DNA from: Panaeolus papilionaceus
Taxonomy: Eukaryota; Basidiomycota; Agaricomycetes; Agaricales
NCBI GenBank assembly: GCA_015501605.1
Contig: JADNRZ010000003.1
Location: forward strand, 620,001 to 684,000
Direction of reading: 5' to 3'
DNA: 64,000 nt
This document shows, one piece after another, positions 10,728 to 21,701 of the stretch (its first letter is position 1; each line of letters opens with the position of its first letter). Made by a program: the position numbers and the translations under genes. The notes below the pieces were generated by a model. That model was given only the letters and a program-made list of their open reading frames with translations. It had not been told where the DNA came from and did not search any database.

Positions 10728-12778
10728 ATGCGTCTCTCTTACCTCGTGACGTTAGCAACACTATCTTTAGTCGCCCAAGCTTCTTGGTTTAGTGGCTCGA
10801 CTTCAGAGCCAGAGTATGCTGGTTGGAATACAAGAGAGCTTCGTGGTTGGCTTGAACTACATAACATCCCTATCCCCGAGCACACGAAATCCCATTCCGA
10901 ACTCTCAGCTCTCGTTGGTGAAAACTGGAACACTGCTTCCACATGGACGTACGACCAGTATCTAGGTGCTCAGCAGGTCTTCAACAACTTCCAAGACACC
11001 GCTTTCGATACCTGGGACGAATCTCGCCTTCGAAAGTTCCTTCTCGACCATGGAGTCGTCTCTCCTAAAGGTCCCAAGGAACACCTTGTCATCCTCGCTC
11101 AGCACAAGTACAGGCAGTACAACCAGGCTGCCAGTTCTTTTGCTTCTGATGCCAGTGCTGCCGCTAGCACTGCTGTCTTCGACAAACCTGCCGAGATGAC
11201 GAGGTCTGTCTCTAGCTTCGCTGCTCAGGCAACCGACGATATCGCCCGAAACTTTGACTACACCAAGGACTACGTCTATTCGACCTGGTCCGATAACCAG
11301 CTTCGCTCGTGGCTCGAGGACCGAGGTCTCATCAAGACCAAGACCCAGCTACAGCGAGAGGAGCTCCTTCAGAAGGTCCACAATGCCTATAACTCTGCGA
11401 CATCGCCAGTTTGGAATAGCTGGAGTGATTCGAACCTAGTGAGCACCACGCCAATTTCCTCTCTTTGCTCGTTTTCTGACAACACCTTTGCAGCATGCAT
11501 GGCTTGTAGACCACAACATCGTCAAGTCTGACTATGAGAAGAACCGGGACCAGATGATCAAGCTTATGAAGGATTACTACTATGGCGCTACCGACACCGT
11601 TTACTCAACATGGTCTGACTCCGAGCTCAAGAATTGGCTTGTGGAGCATGGCTACATGAAGAGCAACGCCCAGGCAAGCCGCGACAAGATGTTGAAGATG
11701 GTCCAGTAAGTGTTTGCATCGCTTGATACTGACTATTTGTTCTGATCCGCTTTTCCTTGACAGAGATAACTATCTTAACGCAAAAGACACCTTCTGGCAC
11801 GCCTGGTCTGATAACAGCATCCGCGATTGGCTTATCGAGCACGGTTACATGCGCTCCGATGCTCAGTATAAACGCGATGAGCTCATCAAGCTTGCGAACG
11901 AAAAGTACGTGAACACGAAGAACAAGTACTTGTGTCTTTTTTTTGTAGTTGAGATTTTTCTGACAATTCCTTTTGTTTTATAGATGGAACGACCAGCAAG
12001 CTAGGACAGCCGCTTATTTGACTTGGCCTGATGCTCGTCTGCGCGCTTACCTTAGGGAACACGGTGTCGATGACAGCAAGGTTACCGGGACTAGGCCCTC
12101 TCTTCTCCGTATGTTTTTCATATTTATACCTATAATCGATGCTTTTGCTAATTATTCTGTGCAGAGGAAACTCGCATTCGATGGGTTCAAACTCAAAACC
12201 GCGCTGAATCGCTCTACGCCAAGATCAAGGAACTCGTCAACTCCAGCACTCACAAAGTCGAAGACATCCTCATCGGCCTTCGCAATCTACTCAGCGGCGG
12301 ATGGGAAGACACCAAGGAGAAAGCGAGCAACACCGAGCGATACGCAAAATACCGTGCCTACGACAACTACGAAGCCGCCAAGGCTGCTGGGGAGAAGTAC
12401 TACGATGCTGCCTTGGGAAGAGCGTACGACACGTATGACGATCTGAAGAGGGCTGGTCAGAAGCTCAAGTGGAGAACGTACGACAACTACGAGGCTGCGA
12501 AGGCTGCTGGAGAGAAGTATTATGACGCAGCGACTGGGAGGGCTTATGACACCTACGAGGACATGAAGAGTGCGGCTGATGACGTCAGGACTGATGCGGA
12601 CAGGAATTATGAGCATGTCAAGGGCAAGGCGTACGATAACTACGACTATGCTAAGCATGCTGGGGAGGGGTATGCGAATAAGGCGAGGAACTCCGCTGAG
12701 GATGCTGCTGCACACGAGAGGGAGAGAATTCGTCAGAAGCAGGAGCAGCAGAGGGAGAAGGTCAAGACGGAGTTGTAA
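10728..12778 (+). CDS. Secreted/ER-targeted Ish1/Msc1-type stress protein with LEA-like tail
   Basis: Five exons (10728-11438, 11494-11705, 11764-11925, 11984-12108, 12165-12778) join to 607 residues. Residues 1-18 (MRLSYLVTLATLSLVAQA) form a signal peptide. Then come at least six Ish1-type repeats of the form W(S/T/D)xxxLRxWLxxHG(V/Y/I)xxxxxxxRxxLL, for example WSDNQLRSWLEDRGL, WSDSELKNWLVEHGY and WSDNSIRDWLIEHGY. The last 150 residues are charged and Ala/Tyr-rich with YDNYEAAKAAGEKYYDAA-type units, like a late-embryogenesis-abundant protein, ending in a coiled Arg/Glu/Gln stretch. S. pombe Ish1 is a stress-induced nuclear-envelope protein; S. cerevisiae Msc1 is an ER/nuclear-envelope relative. 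The nuclear-envelope or ER lumen is therefore a reasonable location. The CRE and TATA box upstream support strong, stress-regulated expression. Confidence 0.85.
12359..12598 (+). repeat. Two tandem 120-base coding units in the Ish1-like tail
   Basis: Units 12359-12478 and 12479-12598 are exactly 120 bases apart and code for near-identical 40-residue blocks that begin YDNYEAAKAAGEKYYDAA and continue GRAYDTY. Third-position differences show that the duplication is not recent. A shorter, more diverged third unit follows around 12628. Confidence 0.85.
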
Positions 12779-15700
12779 TTGGTGGTTTACGCGCATGATG
12801 AATCTTTTGGACAGTCTACATAATTCTGTAACATATTTCGACATTGAGTTTGATAATTCCCTCGTTTACTACTTCACTATAGTTGTATAGCATCGTTTTA
12901 CTTCTAACCACTCTGTAGGAAAATATGCATTTTGTTGCTTTCTATTACATTTTTTGTCTGCGCTGAATCGGTATAAGAACTGTTGCGAAGGGCATTGGAG
13001 ATCTGTCGATGCAACACATACATACTCACTATTGCTCGACAATTCGCACCGGATACGTCGGTTACAATCGTCCTCCCTCGTGCGCGAGCAGCTTCTGTGC
13101 AGGAACTGACACTAATGCGGTTCATCGTTCACTCGACGCTCGTGTCAAAATCGAGCCTGTGCATGTTATTATAAGCAAACAGACGTTCTCACCCAGAGTT
13201 GTCGAGATGTCGGAAAACGCAGTTGTTATGTGGCCGTTAGAGAAGGCTCTATTATTAGGATGGGTTTCTCAGCGTCGTGGGTTACATTGTCAGATGTGTA
13301 TCATTGTATGACGGTGAGCGATGATGATGAATGATGCGTGCTATACGCATATAAACATGCTGATTTTGATATTGGGGTACTTGCAAATCGACGAGCGGCT
13401 ACGAGGATAACTGGATGTTGTGTTGTGGTGATCCGAGTCAGTGAGCTAGCGCCGAAGTTCGTCCAAGGTGAAGAGTCACTCGAACGACAATTGCTCTTTG
13501 ATCCCGAGGGGAAGGACAGTGCATCAGATCTTTGGGAGTTGGGCGAGAATGCCTATAGGTGGTAAGGAGGGTAAATCGGAGGAACTTCGTCTGCGAACTT
13601 GGAAGAAGGTAGCATGGTTATTCAAAGTCTCTGCGATGTTCTGGCGAAATAAGATAATTCCATGGGACTATCCCCCGTCTGCGTGGTATGCTATGACGTT
13701 ACATCGTAATCTAATCTCGAATTCTAGTTGCACATACATATGTCCTTTTATTGCTTTCCTTTTCTTTTCTGGAAAGGAGCATTGGGGCGTCCAGTGGGGT
13801 TGTCTGTGCAATGCATTTCCGAGGTGAACGTGCTGTCCTGTTTCATGACCTTTTTGCTCAGTTGAAACCGCGTACGAGTTCTATATTGCTCGGAGTTTGT
13901 GCATTTATCTCATTTTGTGCGTACCTGGATAGTGGGGTATTTCTTGGTGTTTCTTTGGGGGTATGATGGATGGAAAACTCGGGACTCGGAATTTTATATT
14001 CGATTGAGTCGGATGCCCAGTGGCTTCCGCCGTCGGAACCCCTTTTAATATGGGCACTAAAGTCGACGAAATGCACATTCGTATTTTGGTGCGTTTCGAA
14101 TGTCGGAAATATTGGATTAAAACCGGTAGCCTATGTGCATTGAAATTCATTAATGTATTTTTGTGTGCAAGCGCCAATAAAGCGTTGTACAATCCTTTCG
14201 CTAGAGGTGTTATCACGCATGAAGTCTAAGCACAACGATGTACGGAGCCGTCCCTGGCGGAATCCGGGATGCCATTACAGCATGAATCCTACCTTGGAGT
14301 GAGGTCCGTTTTACTCTTCCTGGGCATGAGGATGAAGGTGCAGGTCGTGCCTTGGCAGTCTTCTACAGCCTTTCCCCTGCGAGGTAATAGCATCTCCACT
14401 GCGGCGCTCAGAATAACGCTGCAACATTTCGAGCTGCCAAAGTAGATGTACTCAACTGGTGTTCTCTTCTGCTGAGCTTGAGGACAATTGAAAGGTTGGC
14501 AGTTATCATGATGGATTGTTGGATGATTTTGCTATTGAATTGAATTGGAATGGGTTTAGATGCTAAATTCATTCCTTTTATGACATGAAATGAGGCGTGT
14601 CCCTTGCTTCGTAGGCTGAATCCATGTAGCATTGAATGAGGGCACGCGTAATGCTTTTTGGTTTCAGGATTTCAAGAAGCTCGATAGCATTGGCAGGAGA
14701 GGTCAGATGGGATCAACCCCCTTTTCATTCCGGAAACTAAGGCGGGACATTACGGGGTGCAAAAGAGCGATAAGAATAAATCTTTGCGCACTGAAATTAG
14801 GTACGCACTATAGGCAGCGGCTGATGATCCACATGTCATGGAGGGGTTACTAGTGCTATGTATGTCTTCATAATGACATTTGTGTACTCCGTTTGAATCT
14901 GATTGAAAACTGACTCGGACTTTTATTATAAGATATGTAGTGCTATAGATATACATAAATAGTCAATGTCGTATGTAGGTCCCGTTGCGGTGTTATTACC
15001 CTTTATTATTATCTAGAGTGCATGTGCATGTGGCAGGCATGGGGTTGTCCGGACGTGGCGAATGGTCGGGACCTTAGCGGTCTACGTCAGTTCTGATATC
15101 GGGAGTCGGTTGATGGATTGCTCCTCAATTGCTGTCTGATTATATTTGATAGCTGTTGAAAGAGGGACATGTAGACATCGTCTCTGCTCAGGAGAGATAA
15201 AGATGTAGGTGCTGAAAAAGGACGATGGCCCGAAAACAGCACCGAACGAGTTAATTGAATAACAAAGCGAGGAAATCGCTCCGGGATTCCCAGGTCATGG
15301 ACATGGCATTCTCCGCAGTACACGTTGATCCATGGAGGCAGATGACGATGATAGCTATACAATAGAGGGGTGCTGTTATTAGAGTTTATTATGAACATCA
15401 ACGCCCTAGATTTGGAGAGACGGGTCCGCAGTGGATAGTGACTCGGTGCGAAGAGAGGATGTACTTATCTGGCATTCTCTTTGAATTCACTCGTGGTTAG
15501 AAACCTGCAGTGGGTGTGTGAACGTGTATTGGTATTGTTCTTCGATATATGGCCCTAGCAAATAAAATAAAAAGAAATATAAAAAAAAGGAATTTTATTT
15601 AATGTGCCGGGAGTTAGCCGAGTGGTGTTGTGCTTGAATTGGAGTTGAGCTACCATAACAGGCTCATTTATCTTCTGAACCTGACAAGCTTGATTCAATT

Positions 15701-15795
15701 GGACCTGGTGAATCCAGAATCATCTGTCCACACTTCATCCTTCAACCTCCAAAGTGGTGGCTGGATCATCCATTATCGTCAATTCTACAAAGAGA
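12779..15795. other. 3 kb intergenic region, no supported gene
   Basis: Only short, unconserved open frames (the largest is about 100 codons on either strand). The A/T-rich tract around 15555-15600 and the pyrimidine tracts near 15725 precede the polymerase gene. I found no tRNA, no clear transposon ends and no repeat structure. Confidence 0.5.
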
Positions 15796-18700
15796 ATGGC
15801 CTACGCTCAAACTCTTAGTCCTCAATCTATTCACCAACAATATCGAGACCTACATACGGCTCAATCCCCTCCTATGCAACGTCGCCCAATCACCAAACAG
15901 CGATTCGTCGCAGACCTTTCCCAATGTCTCTTCGATTTCGTTATACAGCTTTTGCCAACACCAGAGGAGATGGCAGTCAAGGAGGATGTCAGAAAGCTAC
16001 TCGAGCGTCTCATTCGTACAATAGAGCCCGACAGCCGCTTGCTGTCCTTTGGTAGCACTGCCAATGGTTTCAGTCTACGGAATTCAGGTATGGGTTCATT
16101 GGCTCATTCTATACTTCAGCTTTCAATTTCTCAACATTTCCTTGCTAGATATGGACCTTTGTTGTCTCATCGACTCTGAAGAGCGACTTTCGGCAACAGA
16201 TCTAGTAACCATGTTGGGCGACTTGTTGGAACGGGGTGTGTTCAACATGTCATATTTCACCATACCTTCAGCTGCTCACTTTGAATGATGAAACAGAAAC
16301 AAAATTCCATGTTAAACCCCTTCCTCACGCCCGTATCCCAATTGTCAAGTTATCGTTGGATCCCTCACCAGGTCTCCCTCTGGGAATCGCCTGTGATATA
16401 GGATTCGAAAATAGACTGGCGCTCGAAAATACACGTCTACTCATGTGCTACGCCATGATTGACCCAACCAGAGTGCGCACAATGGTTCTCTTCCGTGAGT
16501 TCACTCATTGCCGCTCGTTTCAAATCGTGCCCTGGTACCAGCTGACTTCATTTCCCGTTACTAATCAGTCAAAGTATGGAGTAAGAGAAGGTTTGTTGTG
16601 TCATTTCCCAACCATACTACACGTTCTCAACCAGATATCATTCTCCAGGAAAATCAACTCACCGTACAAAGGAACCCTCTCATCTTATGGTTATGTTCTC
16701 CTTGTAATTTATTTCTTGGTTCATGTCAAAAACCCACCGGTCCTACCTAATCTACAACAAATGCCCCCTTTGCGTCCGATATCAAATGTACGTCAGCTCT
16801 TCCATTTCATTGATTACTTTGCTCATGTCAGAGCAGGAGGACACGCATCTGAACGGGCATAATATTTGGTGCGACTTGATTCGTTTCACGGCTAATACTC
16901 TTACCCCCGATCGTGCTCATTCTTGTCTTAGGTTCTTTGATGATATCGATCTACTGCGCCAACGATGGCATTCTGAAAACACTGAAACTGTGGCTGAATT
17001 GTACGTCAACCTACCTTTCCACCCTTGCATCCGATGTCCTCACATTCCGTTCCATGAAGATTAATAGACTTTTTCCGATATTATTCCCGCGATTTTTCAT
17101 ACAATACTGGTGTTGCATCAATACGAGCAGGCTTGCTCAAAAAGGACTCAAAGGGATGGCAGAATGAGGTATGTGGCGGTGTTTATGATCATTGTATTCG
17201 ACTGGTACTAATCATGCTATCGTAGTTGACGGGCAATCGATACGACTCCCGAGAGCGCAATAGGCTATGTATAGAGGTTCGTCAAATCTCGCTGTCTTCA
17301 TGGATGAAAATTTAACATTCCATTTTTTCTTCTTTCTAGGATCCATTTGAAGTCGATTTCAACGTCGCCCGATGCGTAACGAAAGATGGATTATACACGG
17401 TAGAATCTGACATCCCTGATTGATAATGCAGTTATTCATCATTTCACAGATACGTGGCGAGTTCATGCGCGCGTCGAGAATCCTGCAAACACGACCGGAG
17501 AGAGCTATTGTTGCATTGGCCGAGCTTTGCGAAGAGAGGAAAGACGAGGAACTCGTCGCAGCTCCCCCTTACCACGGACGACCTGCCCCTCTACCACCTC
17601 AAACTCCCTATACCGTCGGAAATCAATCATTGCGGCCCAAAGTCGCCGAACGATTTTCCCCTCCTGCACAATTCTTCGAACCTGGCTCCCGCCAGACATC
17701 CGTTCCAGTAACACTTCGCCCACCCCCAGAACATATGGCACCTAAGCGTGGGAAATGGACGAGCCCTCCACCCCCAGAAGCCCCTTCAGCAGACCACTCT
17801 TTGTTTGAAAGCCAGCTTGGAATGGGCTTGCAATTAGCGACGTCGTCGAGTGAGGCTAGGGAGAGGGACAAGGCGTACAATTCTTCGGAGAGTAATAGCG
17901 AGGTGTTCACGGATGATGGATCTGATCTCGCAGAAGACGATATCAAGTCCGTTAGATCATATACTGAAGGGACGTCACCCCATGCGAATGGGAATCTGCG
18001 AAGACCATCATTACACATGCATGATGGTCACAGGAGTCCTCCATCTTTCAGTAATGGTGGTCCAGAATCGTCACGGTCGCCATCAACAGGTCGAGGGAGA
18101 TTCCAACGAAGTACTGACCGACTGGATGTTTCGCCCACATCTCCGTTCCGGCCCCCTAGTGAGTTTCTGCATCAATCCCAAGCGTGTAGGTCGGAGATGA
18201 ACAAAAGATCCATCTCTGGTCCTCCTCGATCATCGAGAGGGTCTCTTTGGCCGACCAACGCCCCCCTTGCCGTCGTAACACCTCTTCCACCATCCCCCGA
18301 GTCTCCAGTAGACAACCGATTTCCTGAATCCATGACCAATGTATTTTACCAAACGACTACTGCCAAATCACCACGGCCAACGATACTATACCCCAGTCCT
18401 GGAACACATTCATCGTTTTTAACACAATATCAAACCCAAGCAGGGGAACACGGTGTTCCACCTGATATCATTCCTTCTGATCTCCCGCCTTCGTTATCCT
18501 CATTAAACCCACGGGCTATCGGTGCGGGACTTAGTACACCTCGAGCTCATGGGCCTGATACGCCAACGCCCGCGACGTATTTCGCATCACGACAATCTCG
18601 TATTCGTACGATTTCTGCGACGTCTGATCAGCCGACATCACCGAATAATGAACCTTCAACGTCGACGTCTCCCCCTGAATGGCATCATCCACATGCATCT

Positions 18701-19183
18701 AATGGGATAGATGAGTCTACGACGACACTACCCATTACACAAATCAATGGATCGAATCTACCGCAACCCGTTCCACAGATGCCATTATCGAATGGGCAAC
18801 TAGTGCCTGTGCTTACTCACCATAACCATAATCACAACCATACCGCCGATGAACTAGGGAGTGATGCTAAAGATAGGTCGTTATCGCCTCGACCGTCTGA
18901 TAGTACTTCAAATAGCAGCTCGCCAGCGCCTAGCTCGTCTACTGGGTACGCTACATCAATCTCAAGATCACCGTCACCGCATTCGTCGCCTGGGTCACCG
19001 CCGAGTACTGCTGTTCCAATTACGCGACATTCTAAAGGAGAACACGATGATGGACATCGGCATGAGGATAACCCGCTGTTTCCCAAGTCGTTGTCTAGCT
19101 TGACTGTCAACGCCAACGAGGATGTTGTGACGGAGACGGGGATTGTGGTTGAGGTTGAGGATATTGAGCAGAAGAAGTGTTAG
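15796..19183 (+). CDS. Cid1-type non-canonical poly(A)/poly(U) RNA polymerase
   Basis: Eleven exons (15796-16087, 16149-16235, 16297-16494, 16569-16590, 16649-16787, 16837-16868, 16932-17000, 17060-17168, 17226-17276, 17340-17399, 17450-19183) join cleanly to 930 residues. The polymerase-beta fold shows the GS motif (FGSTANGFSLRNS), the first two catalytic aspartates as DMD at residues 98-100, and the third aspartate near residue 160 (GIACDIGF). Next come VKxWSKRRxIN and GTLSSYG, the helices of the Cid1 nucleotide-recognition domain, then the PAP-associated block (LIDFFRYYSRDFSYNTGVASI) and DPFEVDFNVAR. Such enzymes add A or U tails to RNA 3' ends. Residues about 354-930 are one exon of low-complexity Ser/Pro/Thr sequence with a His-Asn run, far longer than in S. 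pombe Cid1. No RNA-binding domain is visible in that tail. Start is the ATG in frame with the conserved core; upstream frames lack support. Confidence 0.9.
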
Positions 19184-20876
19184 GGGTGCAGGATGTTCTT
19201 TCGATTTCCTTTGGAGAAGACATATGGCAGGAACGCGAGAAGGAAGCAAGGGAGTATTATCTCGTCGATTGGGTGCTTCGCGTTCAATGTCACTTTTTTC
19301 GTTTCGTTATCATCCTTTCAATGCCAGAATCTCTCCCTCAACGTCCCAGTTGCTCCCATAACAAACCATCATATTTCACCCCACGTTGATTGTGTGTCGA
19401 ATGTGCATCTAATATGGTTTGGCATAATTATTCTTCGTTTTACTTTGAACAGAGCTTCGTAATAGGGTTCTGTCGACCTTCTTTTCTAATTGCGCTGCTA
19501 CATGCAGGGTGCTGTTTTTCTCCCTCGACGAGAGGATCGGGGTTGATGTGGTTATCCTACGTATGGCCTTTGTCTTTCCTGTCTCTCTCCCTTCCAACCT
19601 CCTTGCCTTAACCCTTCTTCTCTCATCGCCATCATCATCATCATTGACATCCTGTTATAATTCTACACGGAATCATCATCGCGTCTGGGTCTTTGTCGCC
19701 GTTCTCCTCTTTTCTTTTTCCTGTCCATTCTCTCGAATCTTCTGGGTTGAGCAGTGTCACTACATAACCTGCTTCTGACTGCTCTGGTTTCGTGTCATAC
19801 CCATCATTCCAAGTTTCTCCTCTCTCTCTCGCGATCTCAATCTCAAATTGTCATGTATTACCATATTATCCATAAAGACGTTCCCACTCTCCATCATCCC
19901 ATCCTGTCCTTGTCTTCATTACATCTCGTCTTGCCCTTGTCTTTATTCTCATCTCATCTTACCTCGTCTTCGACTTTGTCAAGTTATATTATATTACATT
20001 CGTGCTAGCCATTCTTTTTTTATCGTGTCGGATCTGATTGGATGTGTTTTTTGTTCACATATTCACATCTTACTTTACTCTCCCTCTCTCTCCTCCGTCT
20101 ATCGATGTCATGTCACTTACACTCATACACACTCTCCATCCTCACCCTTCATTCATACTTCATACACAAGTTTCTATGGAATGACCTGTCTTGTTTAGTT
20201 CGTTTTGTTGGACACTGGGCCCGGCTTGCTTGTTTCACTTGGTTGATACAATTGCTTCATCGAGTCTCAACACCGTTATTGAAATTCTTCGGTTCTTTGT
20301 AACATCTATCCTGCTTCGTCCACCCCAGGCTTATTCAGATTTCTTCTTACACAGATACATAGTTTAGGATTTGACTGTACCCGTTCACGCTCCCTTTACT
20401 ACCCAGTTAGTAGTTACTTACATGCGACCAATTCATCCGTAGTAACCGTAACGGCCTCCGCGAATACATACACAAGTAAATTCTGGTTTACATGACACCC
20501 CTTGATGCACGCATCGCGTAGCCTTACATGAGTATGCTGAGACTTTTTAGAGTTAGACGAGGGTGAGAGTCGGGGATATTTATTCAGTTGGGGTTTTAGA
20601 TTTGTAGCATGAATTGGGGGAAAAACATGGATTTGAACGTAATAAGGCGTTGACATGAGGAGACACGGATCTTTATATGCTTTTGAGAGTGGGCTCCTGG
20701 GTGAGATGATACGCTGGGGTTGGTTGTCAGGCGAGTGTATAGCGAGAACGTGGTTTGATCGTGGTGGCAGCTCGCGCGCGATCATGGTATGGTACAGGTG
20801 GTGATGACTAAAGAATGAAAGCAAAGTATGTATGATACGAGCTTGAACCTTGTTGCACGAGTGATTATTTATTTAT
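19184..20876. other. Pyrimidine-rich flank between convergent genes
   Basis: From about 19550 to 20400 the + strand is strongly C/T-biased, with many CTCT, TCTT and CATC runs and no conserved open frame. It lies after the polymerase gene and before the 3' end of LSM7 on the other strand, so it may be a long 3' UTR or non-coding transcript. I see nothing else in it. Confidence 0.5.
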
Positions 20877-21461
20877 TTATTGTTCTGGTGCGAGGAACGG
20901 GTTGTCGATTTCTTCGGATCCATCTACGGGGTTGAGAACGGTTATTGTAGGGCCTCGAAGGACGACTAAACCGAGGTTGCGGATGTGAGGCTCGGGGACT
21001 ATATATGTGATGGGTTGAGGGATTGAGAGGATAAAGGATAAGGTGCGTACGTTGTACTTCCTCTGTGACATCGTCTAGGACAAGATTCAATAGCTGATCG
21101 TAGCCTTTGAGTACACCGGTGACTGTGATAAAGGGGTTGTTGTACTATTTAGTTTTTGGATGTAGGGGTTATGATGAAGAGATTGTTGCATTACCTTCAC
21201 GTCCACCTGTGAACTTGACACGGATCCTTTCATCTACGTATTTGGAGAGATCCAGGATAGCCTCGCGTCTTGGTTTATCGGCACCTGGTGGTCCACCACC
21301 TCCTGGACCTGATTGACCACTTGCTGGTCTTTTGAATGGTGCTCCTCCTCCTCTTGAAAAGCCTTGACCACCTCTGGATGCTGAACCACGACCCTATAAT
21401 TTCAGATTATACGAAATAAAAAATATAATTTAATAGAAATAATACTGACTCTATCTGCCAT
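20877..21461 (-). CDS. LSM7: LSM7, subunit of the Lsm1-7 and Lsm2-8 rings
   Basis: Four exons (21450-21461, 21195-21393, 21051-21122, 20877-20998) join to 134 residues. The start MADR|GRGSASRGGQGFSRGGG is a Gly/Arg-rich N-terminal tail. It is followed by the Sm1 motif (ILDLSKYVDERIRVKFTGGR, then VTGVLKGYDQLLNLVLDD) and the Sm2 motif (LGLVVLRGPTITVL), ending NPFLAPEQ. The order, and the LSm7-type KGYDQLLNLVLDD and LGLVVxRG signatures, identify the family. LSm7 is part of the cytoplasmic Lsm1-7 ring (decapping of deadenylated mRNA) and the nuclear Lsm2-8 ring (U6 snRNA). The first exon is only 12 coding bases. The gene shares a 240-base divergent promoter with importin beta. Confidence 0.95.
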
Positions 21462-21701
21462 TGTAAAATTCCTGGAGATTCGTGTTGTTTATGATCAAGT
21501 TGTGTGTGAGGCGTGGAAATAAAAATAGTCATAATTGATTAATCAAAAACCCTTTACCATTTTTCTTCTTTTAAGCTTTAAGCCCCTCGCGACTGACTTT
21601 GGTTCTCTCTCTCCCCTCATTCGGGATATCCTCAACCACAACAACAACCTCCATCCATCCATCCATTTAGACAAAATACCTTTTAATCGAATAATTTCAG
21701 A
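21462..21701. promoter_or_regulatory. Bidirectional promoter of LSM7 and importin beta
   Basis: Only 240 bases separate the two start codons. The importin side has C-rich CT and CAAC tracts (21600-21660) and an ATTTCAG just before the ATG that resembles a splice acceptor, so a 5' UTR intron is possible. I see no canonical TATA box. Confidence 0.5.

Noticed and set aside
15611..15690. TAGCCGAGTGGT stretch resembling a tRNA D arm
   Set aside because: No matching acceptor stem, anticodon stem or T loop follows, so no cloverleaf forms.
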